From contig NZ_CP073748.1 of assembly GCF_024398035.1 (NCBI RefSeq), positions 3,215,001 to 3,279,000 on the forward strand: 64,000 nt of DNA, in the 5' to 3' direction. Position numbers and translations under genes: made by a program. The notes under the pieces were generated by a model, which was not told the origin of the DNA, did no database searches, and was given only the letters and a program-made list of their open reading frames with translations. Shown piece by piece: positions 45,679 to 55,118 of the stretch. This DNA comes from Kordiimonas sp. SCSIO 12603. GTDB lineage: Bacteria > Pseudomonadota > Alphaproteobacteria > Sphingomonadales > Kordiimonadaceae. Each line of letters begins with the position of its first letter. Position 1 is the stretch's first letter.

Positions 45679-46635
45679 ATGGCATCTTCTGATACACCTC
45701 AATTACGTATCTTACTCGCGAACCCTCGAGGTTTCTGCGCAGGCGTTGATAGAGCTATCAAGATTGTTGAACTTGCGATCAAAAAATTTGGCGCGCCAGT
45801 ATACGTACGCCATGAGATCGTTCATAACCGCTATGTTGTTGAAGGACTGGAAGCCAAAGGCGCTGTATTTGTAGACGAACTTGATGAAGTTCCTGAAGGC
45901 GTGCCTGTCGTATTTTCTGCACACGGTGTACCTAAATCCGTACCTGCTGAAGCGGAACGCCGGGAAATGATCTATGTAGATGCTACATGTCCACTTGTAT
46001 CCAAAGTTCACCGGCAGGTGGAACGCCATAAGGATCGCGGCAATCACATTCTTATGATTGGTCATGAAGGTCACCCCGAGGTGATTGGCACGATGGGCCA
46101 AGTCGATGAAGGCTCCATGACATTGATCGAAACTGTTGAGGACGTAGATAATCTATCCCCTGAAAATCCGGCTAAGCTTTCCTACGTTACACAAACCACT
46201 CTTTCAGTAGATGACACTTCAGACATCGTAGAACGTCTAGAAGAACGCTTCCCAGAACTGAAAAGCCCAAAGAAAGAAGACATTTGTTACGCGACAACCA
46301 ACAGACAAATTGCCGTTAAAGCAATTGCCAAGGAAAGTGACCGCGTTGTTGTGATTGGTGCCCCCAACTCTTCCAACAGCCGAAGACTTGTTGAAGTAAG
46401 CGAAAAATCTGGTTGCCCAGCAGTTTTGGTACAGCGGGCTACTGATCTAGACTTTGAATGGCTTAAAGGTGCCAAAACCATTGGTATCTCAGCAGGTGCC
46501 AGTGCTCCAGAAATTTTGGTAGAAGAGGTTATCAGCGCTATCTTTGCACGATATGAAGGTTATCTCGAAATTTTCACCACGGCGGAAGAAGATGTAACCT
46601 TCAAAGTTCCTCCTATCCTGAAAGATATTGCTTAA
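45679..46635 (+). CDS. ispH: 4-hydroxy-3-methylbut-2-enyl diphosphate reductase IspH
   Basis: A 318-residue iron-sulfur enzyme for the last step of the MEP isoprenoid route. The three cluster cysteines are in [11 protein letters not shown] (Cys20), [11 protein letters not shown] and [10 protein letters not shown]; substrate contacts include [14 protein letters not shown] and the [14 protein letters not shown] loop. GGAGG precedes the ATG. It overlaps thrB by one base (TAATG), so the two are translationally coupled, an arrangement common in alphaproteobacteria. Confidence 0.97.
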   Translation: MASSDTPQLRILLANPRGFCAGVDRAIKIVELAIKKFGAPVYVRHEIVHNRYVVEGLEAKGAVFVDELDEVPEGVPVVFSAHGVPKSVPAEAERREMIYVDATCPLVSKVHRQVERHKDRGNHILMIGHEGHPEVIGTMGQVDEGSMTLIETVEDVDNLSPENPAKLSYVTQTTLSVDDTSDIVERLEERFPELKSPKKEDICYATTNRQIAVKAIAKESDRVVVIGAPNSSNSRRLVEVSEKSGCPAVLVQRATDLDFEWLKGAKTIGISAGASAPEILVEEVISAIFARYEGYLEIFTTAEEDVTFKVPPILKDIA

Positions 46636-47594
46636 TGGCTGTCTACACTAAGGTTGATGATCAGACACTAAATCAGTTTCTGGATAGATATGACGCCGGG
46701 AAAGCGACAAGTTTCAAAGGCATTGCTGAAGGTGTGGAAAATTCCAACTATCTGCTTTCTACAACCAAAGCCCAGTATATTCTCACACTTTATGAAAAAC
46801 GCGCAAACCCGGAAGACCTGCCGTATTTCCTAAATATGATGGAACATATCGCTGATAAAGGCCTTCCTTCACCGCGGCCAATTAGAGATAGCGAAGGTAA
46901 GGCGCTTCAAATCCTTTCAGGAAAGCCTGCCTGCCTTATCAGCTTTCTTTCAGGGGTAAGCGTTGATGAAACAAGTGATGCTCACTGTGCAGCTGTTGGA
47001 GAAGCTCTTGCGTTGATGCACAATGCGCTTGCTGACTTCAAAGAAAATCGGCCTAATGACTTGTCTCTTGATGGCTGGGAAAAACTAATCGCTGATACGG
47101 CAGATACCGCAGATAGCGTAAGCAGCGGATTATCTTCTTTCATCACAGAAGAGTTTGAATTTCTCAAAGCCCACTGGCCAACAAACTTGCCAAGCGGCAC
47201 TATTCATGCCGACCTGTTCCCGGACAATGTTCTTTTTACAGGACACAAAGTAACCGGGATTATTGACTTTTATTTTGGCTGCACCGATGCACTCGCGTAC
47301 GATCTGGCTATATGCATCAACGCTTGGTGTTTTGATGGAAATCATGAATTTGTACCAAGCAGGGCGAAGCGTCTTATAGAGATGTACGATACACACCGTA
47401 GTCTCGTCCCTGCTGAACTTGAAATATTTCCCGTTCTGTGTCGTGGCGCCGCTCTAAGGTTTCTACTCACGCGTCTCTATGACTGGTTAAACCCGGTTGA
47501 AGGTGCTGTTGTGAATCCCAAAAACCCGCTCGATTATAAAAAACGCATCGAATTCCACCGCACAGTGAAAGATACTGCTTCCTATGTCGTCTAA
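46635..47594 (+). CDS. thrB: Homoserine kinase, ThrB type II (APH fold)
   Basis: A 319-residue kinase that phosphorylates homoserine for threonine synthesis. It belongs to the aminoglycoside-phosphotransferase-like group found in proteobacteria: N-lobe [26 protein letters not shown], catalytic loop [15 protein letters not shown] near residue 190, and the metal motif [19 protein letters not shown]. The partner threonine synthase gene is 10 kb away at 57.7 kb. It overlaps both neighbours (ispH by 1, rnhA by 11 bases). Confidence 0.95.
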   Translation: MAVYTKVDDQTLNQFLDRYDAGKATSFKGIAEGVENSNYLLSTTKAQYILTLYEKRANPEDLPYFLNMMEHIADKGLPSPRPIRDSEGKALQILSGKPACLISFLSGVSVDETSDAHCAAVGEALALMHNALADFKENRPNDLSLDGWEKLIADTADTADSVSSGLSSFITEEFEFLKAHWPTNLPSGTIHADLFPDNVLFTGHKVTGIIDFYFGCTDALAYDLAICINAWCFDGNHEFVPSRAKRLIEMYDTHRSLVPAELEIFPVLCRGAALRFLLTRLYDWLNPVEGAVVNPKNPLDYKKRIEFHRTVKDTASYVV

Positions 47595-48036
47595 CGATCA
47601 AACTGTTTTAATTTATACTGATGGCGCTTGTTCAGGGAATCCCGGCCCAGGTGGTTGGGGGGCGCTGTTAATCTACGGCGAAAATGAAAAAGAAATCACC
47701 GGTGGTGAATTCAATACAACTAACAACCGCATGGAGCTAACAGCCGCGATTGAAGCCCTGAGGTTACTGAAACGTCGCTGCAAGGTAGAACTCTACACTG
47801 ATAGCACCTACGTGCGCGACGGCATTACCAAATGGATTGACGGCTGGAAGGCCAAGGGTTGGAAAACGGCTGCAAAAAAACCTGTGAAGAATGAAGACCT
47901 ATGGCGTGCCCTGGATGAAACCAGTAATCAGCATGATATTGTTTGGAAATGGGTTAAAGGTCATGCAGGTCATCCAGAAAACGAACGAGCAGATGCCTTA
48001 GCTAATCAAGGAATGGCTCTTTATAAAGGTGACTAA
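47584..48036 (+). CDS. rnhA: Ribonuclease HI
   Basis: A 150-residue enzyme that degrades RNA in RNA-DNA hybrids. The four catalytic carboxylates are visible: Asp in [21 protein letters not shown], Glu in [13 protein letters not shown], Asp in [13 protein letters not shown] and Asp in [10 protein letters not shown]. The basic handle [21 protein letters not shown] is present. It overlaps the end of thrB and is last in ispH-thrB-rnhA; its 3' end overlaps the convergent solute-binding gene by four bases. Confidence 0.97.
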   Translation: MSSNDQTVLIYTDGACSGNPGPGGWGALLIYGENEKEITGGEFNTTNNRMELTAAIEALRLLKRRCKVELYTDSTYVRDGITKWIDGWKAKGWKTAAKKPVKNEDLWRALDETSNQHDIVWKWVKGHAGHPENERADALANQGMALYKGD

Positions 48037-48806
48037 TTATATTTCTTATAAATAGCCTCCAGTTGACCACTTCTTCTCATTTCAGAGATAATATGATCAA
48101 CCTCGGGCATTAAGGAAATATATGGAGACCTTTTTCCCATTAGAATATGAGCACTGATACTTTCGAGATTGACGCCCGTGTCGAAAATATCTTTTTCGAT
48201 AGCTTCTGTAACCATAACATTTTTATAAACTGACGGTGCAGTAATCACCAAGTCGGTCCTGCGGTCTGATAATAACCTGAAAGAATTCCGAGGATCAGGT
48301 ACCAAATTTGCGTCGACCCCTCTAGAGAGCAGTTTCTCTTTGAACCATCCATCACCAATGACTGCTGCCATTTTCAGGCGAGCATCGATAACATCCTGAA
48401 CACTTCTCATTGTGAGTATTTCATCAAGGCGAGGATGACCAGGATAAGTATATAGGCGTCGTTGTAACTGATAGACTGGCAAAACACTAGGCACGACATA
48501 ACGCAGCCGTTCAGTTGTTGGTACAGTCACAATGATATCGGCCCTACCCATTTTTACATCGATTTGGGCTCGCTTCCATGGGCGGTTTTCAAACTTAAGC
48601 TGTATTCCCAGTTCGTCCTCAAACACTGCACGCAAAACCTCTGCATAAACCCCTTGGGCCCGTTGGTTTTCTGGATAAATAAGAGGTTTATTGGTTGCGT
48701 AAGAGACCGTGAGACTCTTTTCCGTTTCCAGTCCGCTGATAGCGTTCGACAAAAAAAGAACACACAACAAAAAGAAACAAACAGAATGTTTAAATTTCAA
48801 AATCAT
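48033..48806 (-). CDS. Orphan periplasmic solute-binding protein (amino-acid type, SBP family 3)
   Basis: A 257-residue exported protein: signal peptide ([17 protein letters not shown]), then two lobes with the family-3 pattern ([70 protein letters not shown]). No permease or ATPase gene is beside it, so it may be a sensor-type or stand-alone binding protein. The ligand is unknown. The ATG at 48806 has AAGAG upstream. Confidence 0.82.
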   Translation of the reverse strand: MILKFKHSVCFFLLCVLFLSNAISGLETEKSLTVSYATNKPLIYPENQRAQGVYAEVLRAVFEDELGIQLKFENRPWKRAQIDVKMGRADIIVTVPTTERLRYVVPSVLPVYQLQRRLYTYPGHPRLDEILTMRSVQDVIDARLKMAAVIGDGWFKEKLLSRGVDANLVPDPRNSFRLLSDRRTDLVITAPSVYKNVMVTEAIEKDIFDTGVNLESISAHILMGKRSPYISLMPEVDHIISEMRRSGQLEAIYKKYN

Positions 48807-48903
48807 GTACTCTTCAACCACACAAAAGGAATGTGGATTATATTAAAACAATTACTTATCAAAGCAATCTTTGATTTTATATTCCAGATATCTTCAGACA
48901 TAA

Positions 48904-48936
48904 AAAAAGGGATGCAAAACTGCACCCCTTTATTAC
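48904..48936. terminator. Bidirectional terminator
   Basis: AAAGGGATGCA / TGCACCCCTTT (one mismatch) with an A-run on the left and TTATT on the right, 16 bases past the M28 peptidase stop. Confidence 0.75.
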
Positions 48937-48951
48937 TTTATATTCTAGATA

Positions 48952-50622
48952 TTACTTACCGAATGTTTCACCGAAGAAATCACCTTCATTCCAAGAAGGG
49001 CGCTCATCTTCATTCGCGATCGCTTTAATAATTAGATAATTTACATGTGCAAACTTAGCACCTGCATCATAATCAATATCAAGCGTGATCTGGTCTGCTG
49101 GAGAATGATACTCATGACCTAAGAAATTCCTGAAGATCTCACCACCAACTTTACCAGACGGATCCGTTTCAAAACCTGTCACAAGAAATACAGAAGGAAT
49201 ACCTTGCTGAACAAAACGGTAGTGGTCACTACGCGTAAACAGACCTTGTTCAGGCATCGGGTCTGGGCTTAGTTTAAGGCCAATTTCAGCCACAGCCTTT
49301 TCAGTAATTGGACCAAGTGTTGAACGTTCTGCGCCGAATGCAATCACATCCTGAAAATCATAAAGAATAAGCGGCATATCAAGGTTTACATTCGCAACCA
49401 TTGTTGGCTTATCCACTGTTGGGAAGTTTGCAAAATAGCCCGCTCCAAGTAGGCCTTTTTCTTCCGCCGTTACAGCTGTGAACAGAATAGAACGACGTGG
49501 CTTCTCACCATTCGCATAGGCACGAGCTACTTCGAGCATGGTGGAAACACCAGCAGCATTATCTAGCGCACCATTATTGATCTTATCTTCGCCTTCAGCA
49601 TTTTCAGAAACACCAATATGATCAAGGTGTGCAGAAATTACTACATACTCATTCTTCAGTTTCGGGTCAGACCCTTCAATAACACCAACAACGTTAGGGC
49701 TGGTGAATTCACCGGAAAGAATACTATCTTTCACAAGAGATGCAGAAGCTTTCAACTCCACAGGCTTTGCATTACCTTCGAGTGTTGCTTTTAGAGCGTC
49801 TTCAAAAGAAGTAGCAGCACCTGCAAAAAGTTCCTTAGCAACAGCGTGACTGACAGCAGCACTCGCTCCCACGGTTTTACCACCCACTTCTTTACCGTCA
49901 GGGGTTTGCCAATCCATACGATCACGGTCAATAAAGCGCTTATAGAAAGTAAATGGACGCTGCTCCTCACTCGCAAATACGCTGATCACACCAGTAGCAC
50001 CAAGCTCCGCTGCGGCACGTGATTTAGTTGCAGTTGAACGGTAATGCGCTCGCACTTCTGTATTCATATCTGAAGGAGCACCGCTTACAAGAACAACGAC
50101 TTTACCCTTCACATCAAGACCAGCATAGTCGTCATGACCAGCTTCTGGGGCGTGGATACCATAACCCACAAAAACAAGATCGCCAGCGGCAGTGCCTTTA
50201 CTGTCACGCACACTACCAGACATCAAATATTCATCACCGAACGCCAATTCTTTGGTTTCACCATTAACTGTAACAGCAACCTTTGACACATCTTTATTGA
50301 TGCGAGCGTTCTGGAAAGGAACTTCCTGGAAGTAAGTTCCGTTATCCCCCATTGGTTTCACACCCAGGCGAGCAAACTCTGCTGCTACATATTTCGCAGC
50401 GACACGGTGCCCTTCACTACCTGTATCACGACCCTTTAAAAGGTCATCCGACAGAAAAGCAATATCCGCCTTGATGCGCTCAGCACTAAATTCAGGAGCC
50501 TTATTTGTTGAACCAGCACGGTCGTTTGTTGAAACGGTCGCACATGCAGAAACAGCCAGCATCGCTGCAGCTGAAATACCAAGCTTCATAAACTTGGTAG
50601 AAATTACAGATGTTTTCCCCAT
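48952..50622 (-). CDS. M28 family metallopeptidase with PA domain, predicted lipoprotein
   Basis: A 556-residue zinc exopeptidase. It has a lipobox (MLAVSAC, Cys ~27), a PA domain insertion at residues ~130-280 (VFVGYGIHAPEAGHDDYAGLDVKGKVVVLVSG), and a peptidase domain with the metal ligands SAHLDHIG, NGALDNAAGVS, AEEKGLLGAG, NLDMP and SDHYRF. These aminopeptidases work in the periplasm or on the outer membrane and supply amino acids. GAGGA precedes the ATG. Monocistronic. Confidence 0.92.
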   Translation of the reverse strand: MGKTSVISTKFMKLGISAAAMLAVSACATVSTNDRAGSTNKAPEFSAERIKADIAFLSDDLLKGRDTGSEGHRVAAKYVAAEFARLGVKPMGDNGTYFQEVPFQNARINKDVSKVAVTVNGETKELAFGDEYLMSGSVRDSKGTAAGDLVFVGYGIHAPEAGHDDYAGLDVKGKVVVLVSGAPSDMNTEVRAHYRSTATKSRAAAELGATGVISVFASEEQRPFTFYKRFIDRDRMDWQTPDGKEVGGKTVGASAAVSHAVAKELFAGAATSFEDALKATLEGNAKPVELKASASLVKDSILSGEFTSPNVVGVIEGSDPKLKNEYVVISAHLDHIGVSENAEGEDKINNGALDNAAGVSTMLEVARAYANGEKPRRSILFTAVTAEEKGLLGAGYFANFPTVDKPTMVANVNLDMPLILYDFQDVIAFGAERSTLGPITEKAVAEIGLKLSPDPMPEQGLFTRSDHYRFVQQGIPSVFLVTGFETDPSGKVGGEIFRNFLGHEYHSPADQITLDIDYDAGAKFAHVNYLIIKAIANEDERPSWNEGDFFGETFGK

Positions 50623-50750
50623 GATGTCCTCAGGTTATGTTTATCTTTGTTACAGTGTACACTTAGTGATCTAGCCAACTTTACATCTTTCGTAAAGCTA
50701 AGATAAACCAAAGATATAGATCAGTTCAAAAGCTTAAGACCGCCAAACTA

Positions 50751-52034
50751 TCATTCATTTTTTAGGATTTCTGCGATAGCCCACAAACGATCTTGTCCCC
50801 ACAAGGTTTCATTCGCCACCCTGAATGTTGGCACGCCCCAACTGCCATAAACCAACATCTCGTTCATATTTTTTTCTGCCTTTTCAAACCATACTTCTTC
50901 GGGCAAGGCATGCCCTAGCGTATTGGCAGGCAGTCCTGCATTTGCAATGATCTTCAACAGGCCTTCATCTGTGGTACCATCAATACCCTCTGCCCATACA
51001 CCACGGGTGAAAGCGCTGAAAAATCTCAACATGCTTTCGTCATCAGGCAATGAAAAGCCAATAGCCATTGCCCGCTTCACAGCAAGGCCAAGTGGGTCAA
51101 CAATCTTACCAAACGGAATATCTTCAAGCCGAGCTTCTCTTGCAGCATCAGCAAGAATGTAACGCCCCTTGGTGGGAGGCACCTTCATTCCGCGCATCAA
51201 CATAGGCATGACAGGCTTGAGTTTCAGCTTAACACCCGAAAGCTCGGCAAATTCACCAACTTGTTGCAAAGACAAATGGCTGTATGGGCTTCGAACAGAA
51301 AAGAAAAACTCTACAGTTCTTCCTGCAACAGACTTATCCAGTGTTTCCAATCTATGTCGCCAAATACGCGTCAGATCAAAATGGCATTCACCATCACCTA
51401 ACCCCAATCTGTTCAAACGGCGTTCAAGGTGATCGATCCGATCCACTCCCACATAGAATTCGCCCTCATAATAAAGGGACGCACTTGAATATTGGCCAAG
51501 TTCACGTAACCGCCGCTCATTGTTAGATAGCATTTGCTCATCGATATCAGCGACAACACAGAGCTTTCTTACTGTTAAGAGATCTTCCCGCCATAGAGCG
51601 GCACCAACTTCCTGTGCGATTGAGAAAAACTTGGGATCATCCTGTATGCTGGCAAGATAACGATTAGCCATCCCCACGCTAAGACGATCTGGAACACTGG
51701 CAGCTGCAGGAAAACCCAATCCATACAGTTTGGCAAGACGAGCAGCATCAATGATACTATAGCCCTCGAACCGTGCTGGATCTGGGTACATATTAGCAGG
51801 GAGTTTTTCCACAACGAGTGGCGTGATTTTTACATCAAAACGGTAAGCAATTTCAGGCAAAACCTGAACCATCAACTGGCAATAAGGGTCATCAGCGCGG
51901 TGAAAATAGAGAATTTCATGAGGTCTACGCGCTAAACGCCGCACAAATTCTGCACGGCGTCTTTTTCCATTTAATCTGGCTTCACTTGTCAACCACGCGG
52001 CAACGCGTGATCTCAATATCGCTTTAAAGTTCAT
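50751..52034 (-). CDS. Protein with two DsbA-like (2-hydroxychromene carboxylate isomerase-type) domains
   Basis: A 427-residue protein. The N-terminal half (residues ~35-215) begins with EILYFHRADDPYCQLMVQVLPEIA and the C-terminal half (~235-425) with VEFFFSVRSPYSHLSLQQVGEFAEL; each is a DsbA-like thioredoxin fold in which the CXXC site is replaced by PY-C/S. The end YGSWGVPTFRV...WGQDRL matches HCCA isomerases of the glutathione-transferase kappa group. A tandem fusion of two such domains is unusual. The ATG at 52034 is used; the longer TTG start overlaps nfeD. It lies 16 bases after nfeD in the same direction. Confidence 0.8.
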   Translation of the reverse strand: MNFKAILRSRVAAWLTSEARLNGKRRRAEFVRRLARRPHEILYFHRADDPYCQLMVQVLPEIAYRFDVKITPLVVEKLPANMYPDPARFEGYSIIDAARLAKLYGLGFPAAASVPDRLSVGMANRYLASIQDDPKFFSIAQEVGAALWREDLLTVRKLCVVADIDEQMLSNNERRLRELGQYSSASLYYEGEFYVGVDRIDHLERRLNRLGLGDGECHFDLTRIWRHRLETLDKSVAGRTVEFFFSVRSPYSHLSLQQVGEFAELSGVKLKLKPVMPMLMRGMKVPPTKGRYILADAAREARLEDIPFGKIVDPLGLAVKRAMAIGFSLPDDESMLRFFSAFTRGVWAEGIDGTTDEGLLKIIANAGLPANTLGHALPEEVWFEKAEKNMNEMLVYGSWGVPTFRVANETLWGQDRLWAIAEILKNE

Positions 52035-52050
52035 ATGGCTATCTTTGCTG

Positions 52051-52509
52051 CTATTCGGCAGCAGGTTCAACCATTAAAACCGTTCCTTCTACAGAAATTA
52101 CGCGAACTTTATCACCAACCGCAGCATCTGAGCCTTCCGCAAGCCACAAGCTGTCTCTTACAGAAACCTGGCCACGGCCGTTCTCAATCGCTTTAGCGAC
52201 AGTGTAAATATTACCCACATGATCTTGACCTGCCGTGTTCACTTCCTGATCAGGCTGCTGGTCACCTGCAGAGTAAAAATACTTATTCCCAACATATATC
52301 GAAATAGCACCAACAGCTGCAAAAAACAGTCCATGCCCTTCAAACCCTATATCAGGCATCAGCCATGCAACCATGCCAGTAGCCAATCCTGCAAGACCTA
52401 TCCAGAGCAGATAAACACCCGGGATTAACATCTCGCCTACCAGCAGTAACACACCCGCAGATAACCACAGCCAATAGGCATTTTCACTCATCCATGCAAA
52501 ATCAAACAT
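52051..52509 (-). CDS. NfeD family membrane protein (short form)
   Basis: A 152-residue protein: three membrane helices in the first ~75 residues (WLWLSAGVLLLVGEMLIPGVYLLWIGLAGLATGMVAWL) and a C-terminal OB-fold domain (ISVRDSLWLAEGSDAAVGDKVRVISVEGTVLMVEP). NfeD proteins form membrane complexes with band-7 (stomatin/QmcA) proteins, and the gene for one ends three bases upstream, so the two are an operon. GGAG precedes the ATG. Confidence 0.93.
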   Translation of the reverse strand: MFDFAWMSENAYWLWLSAGVLLLVGEMLIPGVYLLWIGLAGLATGMVAWLMPDIGFEGHGLFFAAVGAISIYVGNKYFYSAGDQQPDQEVNTAGQDHVGNIYTVAKAIENGRGQVSVRDSLWLAEGSDAAVGDKVRVISVEGTVLMVEPAAE

Positions 52510-52512
52510 AGC

Positions 52513-53466
52513 TTACTCCACATTAGGAATACCGCTGGCGCTCGTTGGTTTGGTTTTCTTCACTTCACTGAAAAGCTCAGAAATACCACCGATAGAACCA
52601 ATAACACTTGAAGCTTCCATTGGCATAAATACCAGTTTCTCGTTTGGCGAATTTGCAAAACTACCAAGCGCTTCGACATATTTCTGCGCCACAAAATAGT
52701 TGATCGCCTGCTTATCACCAGCCGCAATCGCATTAGATACCATTTCTGTAGCTTTCGCCTCAGCTTCCGCTTCACGCTCACGGGCTTCAGCATCTCTAAA
52801 GGCTGCTTCTTTACGCCCTTCTGCCTCTAGTACGGCAGCTTTCTTTTCACCTTCCGCACGAAGAATTTCGGCCTCTCTCATGCCCTGAGCTTCAAGAATA
52901 GACGCACGTTTATCACGCTCTGCCTTCATCTGGCGCGCCATAGCATCAACAATATCTCTTGGTGGTGCGATATCCTTGATTTCAATACGTGTGATTTTCA
53001 CACCCCAAGGCTGCGTTGCTTCATCCACCACATTCATCAGGCGTGCATTAATATCATCTCGCTTAGAAAGCAGTTCATCAAGATCCATCGACCCCATCAC
53101 TGTACGAAGATTGGTCATCGTAAGATTCAAAATGGCTAGTGTCAGATTGTTTACTTCATAGCTTGAGCGCGCAGCGTCCAGAACTTGAAAGAACACTACG
53201 CCATCAGCAGCTACCATCGCATTATCTTTGGTAATCACTTCCTGCGTAGGAATATCAAGCACCTGTTCCATCATATTCATCTTGCTACCGATACGTTCAA
53301 TAAACGGCACAATGATATGAAGGCCCGGCTTCAAGGTTTTTGTATATTTACCCAATCTTTCAACGGTATATTCAAAGCCCTGCCCCACTGTAACAACCGC
53401 GGAAAAGACAAAAATAACCGCCAGCAAACCTACTAGCCCGACAACGATTTCCGACATCTCAAACAT
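52513..53466 (-). CDS. SPFH/band 7 protein (QmcA/stomatin-like)
   Basis: A 317-residue membrane-anchored protein: one N-terminal helix (IVVGLVGLLAVIFVFSAVVTV), the band 7 domain (ERLGKYTKTLKPGLHIIVPFIE, MMEQVLDIPTQEVITKDNAMV, VKITRIEIKDIAPP) and a coiled coil full of Ala/Glu/Arg (ADGEKKAAVLEAEGRKEAA). These form large rings in membrane microdomains, often with NfeD and FtsH. The ATG at 53466 has AGGGGGA upstream; the ORF start 32 codons earlier is not supported. Confidence 0.93.
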   Translation of the reverse strand: MFEMSEIVVGLVGLLAVIFVFSAVVTVGQGFEYTVERLGKYTKTLKPGLHIIVPFIERIGSKMNMMEQVLDIPTQEVITKDNAMVAADGVVFFQVLDAARSSYEVNNLTLAILNLTMTNLRTVMGSMDLDELLSKRDDINARLMNVVDEATQPWGVKITRIEIKDIAPPRDIVDAMARQMKAERDKRASILEAQGMREAEILRAEGEKKAAVLEAEGRKEAAFRDAEAREREAEAEAKATEMVSNAIAAGDKQAINYFVAQKYVEALGSFANSPNEKLVFMPMEASSVIGSIGGISELFSEVKKTKPTSASGIPNVE

Positions 53467-53523
53467 ATAATTCCCCCTAATTGGAAGGTTATCCCTAAAA
53501 CCTATATATGTATTTTCAAGGCA

Positions 53524-53558
53524 AATAAAAAGGGGCAGCCAAAGCCACCCCTTAAAAA
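53524..53558. terminator. Terminator of the peroxiredoxin gene
   Basis: AAGGGG..GCC / GGC..CCCCTT stem just past the peroxiredoxin stop on the minus strand, followed by TTTTTATTTG in that direction. Confidence 0.65.
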
Positions 53559-53577
53559 ACAATTACTTTATAACAAC

Positions 53578-54060
53578 TTACAGCTGCCCAAGCGCATGCT
53601 CTGCACTAGATACTTGGAACGCACCCGGCTCTTCCACGTTCAACTCGGTCACCGTACCGTTTTCAACAATCATGGAGAAACGAACCGACCGAAGTCCCAT
53701 ACCGAAACCAGAAGCGTCCATCTCTAGACCAATAGCTTTCGTAAAATCGCCATTCCCGTCTGCGAGCATTGTCACTTTATCACCAGCGCCTGTGTTTTCG
53801 CCCCATGCATGCATTACAAATACGTCATTCACAGCATAACAGGCAATTTCATCAACACCTTTTGCTTTGATTGCATCTGCCTGCTCAATAAAGCCTGGTA
53901 GGTGCTTAGCGGAACATGTTGGTGTAAACGCGCCCGGCACAGAAAAGATTACAACCTTCTTGCCTGCAAAATATTCTTCTGTCGCGATTGGCGCTGGTCC
54001 ATCTGCTGTCATTGTTGTTAGCATTGCTGCAGGAATTTTATCGCCAACTTGAATAGTCAT
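53578..54060 (-). CDS. Peroxiredoxin, Prx5 type
   Basis: A 160-residue thiol peroxidase. The peroxidatic Cys is in VIFSVPGAFTPTCSAKHLPGF near residue 49; the Arg is in GLRSVRFSMIVENG. A second cysteine (DEIACYAVND) could be resolving. Prx5 enzymes reduce hydrogen and alkyl peroxides using glutathione/glutaredoxin. The ATG at 54060 is five bases after AAGGGG; the GTG before it is less likely. No glutaredoxin domain is fused. Monocistronic, cytoplasmic. Confidence 0.94.
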   Translation of the reverse strand: MTIQVGDKIPAAMLTTMTADGPAPIATEEYFAGKKVVIFSVPGAFTPTCSAKHLPGFIEQADAIKAKGVDEIACYAVNDVFVMHAWGENTGAGDKVTMLADGNGDFTKAIGLEMDASGFGMGLRSVRFSMIVENGTVTELNVEEPGAFQVSSAEHALGQL

Positions 54061-54091
54061 AATCACCCCTTACCGTTTCAGGATTAAAATT

Positions 54092-54123
54092 TCAGGGGAC
54101 AGAGTAAAAGATTATTCCCCTGA
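54092..54123. repeat. Inverted repeat upstream of the peroxiredoxin gene
   Basis: Perfect 8-bp arms TCAGGGGA (54092-54099) and TCCCCTGA (54116-54123) with a 16-base A/T-rich loop, between the DsbD-alpha gene stop and the peroxiredoxin start. It may be an operator or a hairpin; there is no strong T-run for a terminator. Confidence 0.45.
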
Positions 54124-54140
54124 TGAACATAATTAAGATG

Positions 54141-54941
54141 TTACAGATCAATAAACCGTTCGATGGATGCACCACGACCGTTAGTAAAACTCAAACGAAC
54201 TTGCTTACCTTTGAGATCAATCTTCTTATTTCCCGTTTGAGCTGAGAGAACAAAACGAACCGTCTTTCCATCAGGCAACATACGTTTCTTCGGCTTCCCA
54301 AAGTGAGCAACAGTGCCTATTTCCGCAAGCATATCTGCGTTTGTTAGGTTACCGGAACCTGTTGCATCGACGACAACTTTTTGATGCCCCATTTTACCGA
54401 CCAATTTAGCAGATAAAACTTCTAAGCCTGCACCATCATCACCTACGCGTGCTGGTACTTTATCCATCCAACTGGACACGCGAATATCATGAATAGAATC
54501 GTCTGCACCGGATGTATCAACCATATAGTCTATATTAAATGGCACACAGATATCCTTGCAGACCATAAAGTCTACCTTCACAGGTACCTCAGCAGATTGT
54601 GCATCAACATAGAACGGCATAATAACCTGTTTGCCGTATCCATATGTCTCAAGTCCAAAAAGTTCGAAGCGTTCTGGGAATGGATATAATACTTCAATCT
54701 GTTCACCACTCGAAGATATCTTCACAGGTAAGCCTGCTTCACCCGGAGAACGCCAATAAGTTTTCCAACCTGGGGCTAACTTCGCTTCCCATGCCAGCAA
54801 CTTCTTACCCGCATCATCAGACATACTTGTCGCCACAACACGTGTTTGAAGCATTCCGTCATGATCATGCCATTTGGTTTCCGAGGCATAACTCTTCACT
54901 GACAGAATTGCACTCACCAATAGTACTACAAACAATCGCAC
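54141..54941 (-). CDS. Stand-alone DsbD alpha-domain protein (ScsB-N/DsbDα-like)
   Basis: A 266-residue exported protein with a signal peptide (MRLFVVLLVSAILSVKSYAS) and a single immunoglobulin-like DsbD N-terminal domain (WEAKLAPGWKTYWRSPGEAGLPV, YPFPERFELFGLETYGY, VDFMVCKDICVPFNIDY). The CKDIC pair is the redox site that in DsbD passes electrons to periplasmic partners. The membrane and C-terminal thioredoxin parts of DsbD are absent here. The start is GTG 54941 with GGAG seven bases upstream. Its electron donor is not encoded nearby. Confidence 0.87.
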   Translation of the reverse strand: MRLFVVLLVSAILSVKSYASETKWHDHDGMLQTRVVATSMSDDAGKKLLAWEAKLAPGWKTYWRSPGEAGLPVKISSSGEQIEVLYPFPERFELFGLETYGYGKQVIMPFYVDAQSAEVPVKVDFMVCKDICVPFNIDYMVDTSGADDSIHDIRVSSWMDKVPARVGDDGAGLEVLSAKLVGKMGHQKVVVDATGSGNLTNADMLAEIGTVAHFGKPKKRMLPDGKTVRFVLSAQTGNKKIDLKGKQVRLSFTNGRGASIERFIDL

Positions 54942-55118
54942 ATTTATTCTCCGGCAAATTTTCCTTTTATATAAGCGAGCACCCTTACATTCTCCAATCG
55001 CCTTTTATCACAAACTCGTCAGATTAAAGGAACTAAACAGAATAAACACCTCATTTGCTTCATTGCTTCACCTACCTTGAGAGAGTAAACTATGCATAAA
55101 TAACAAAAGGACACGACG

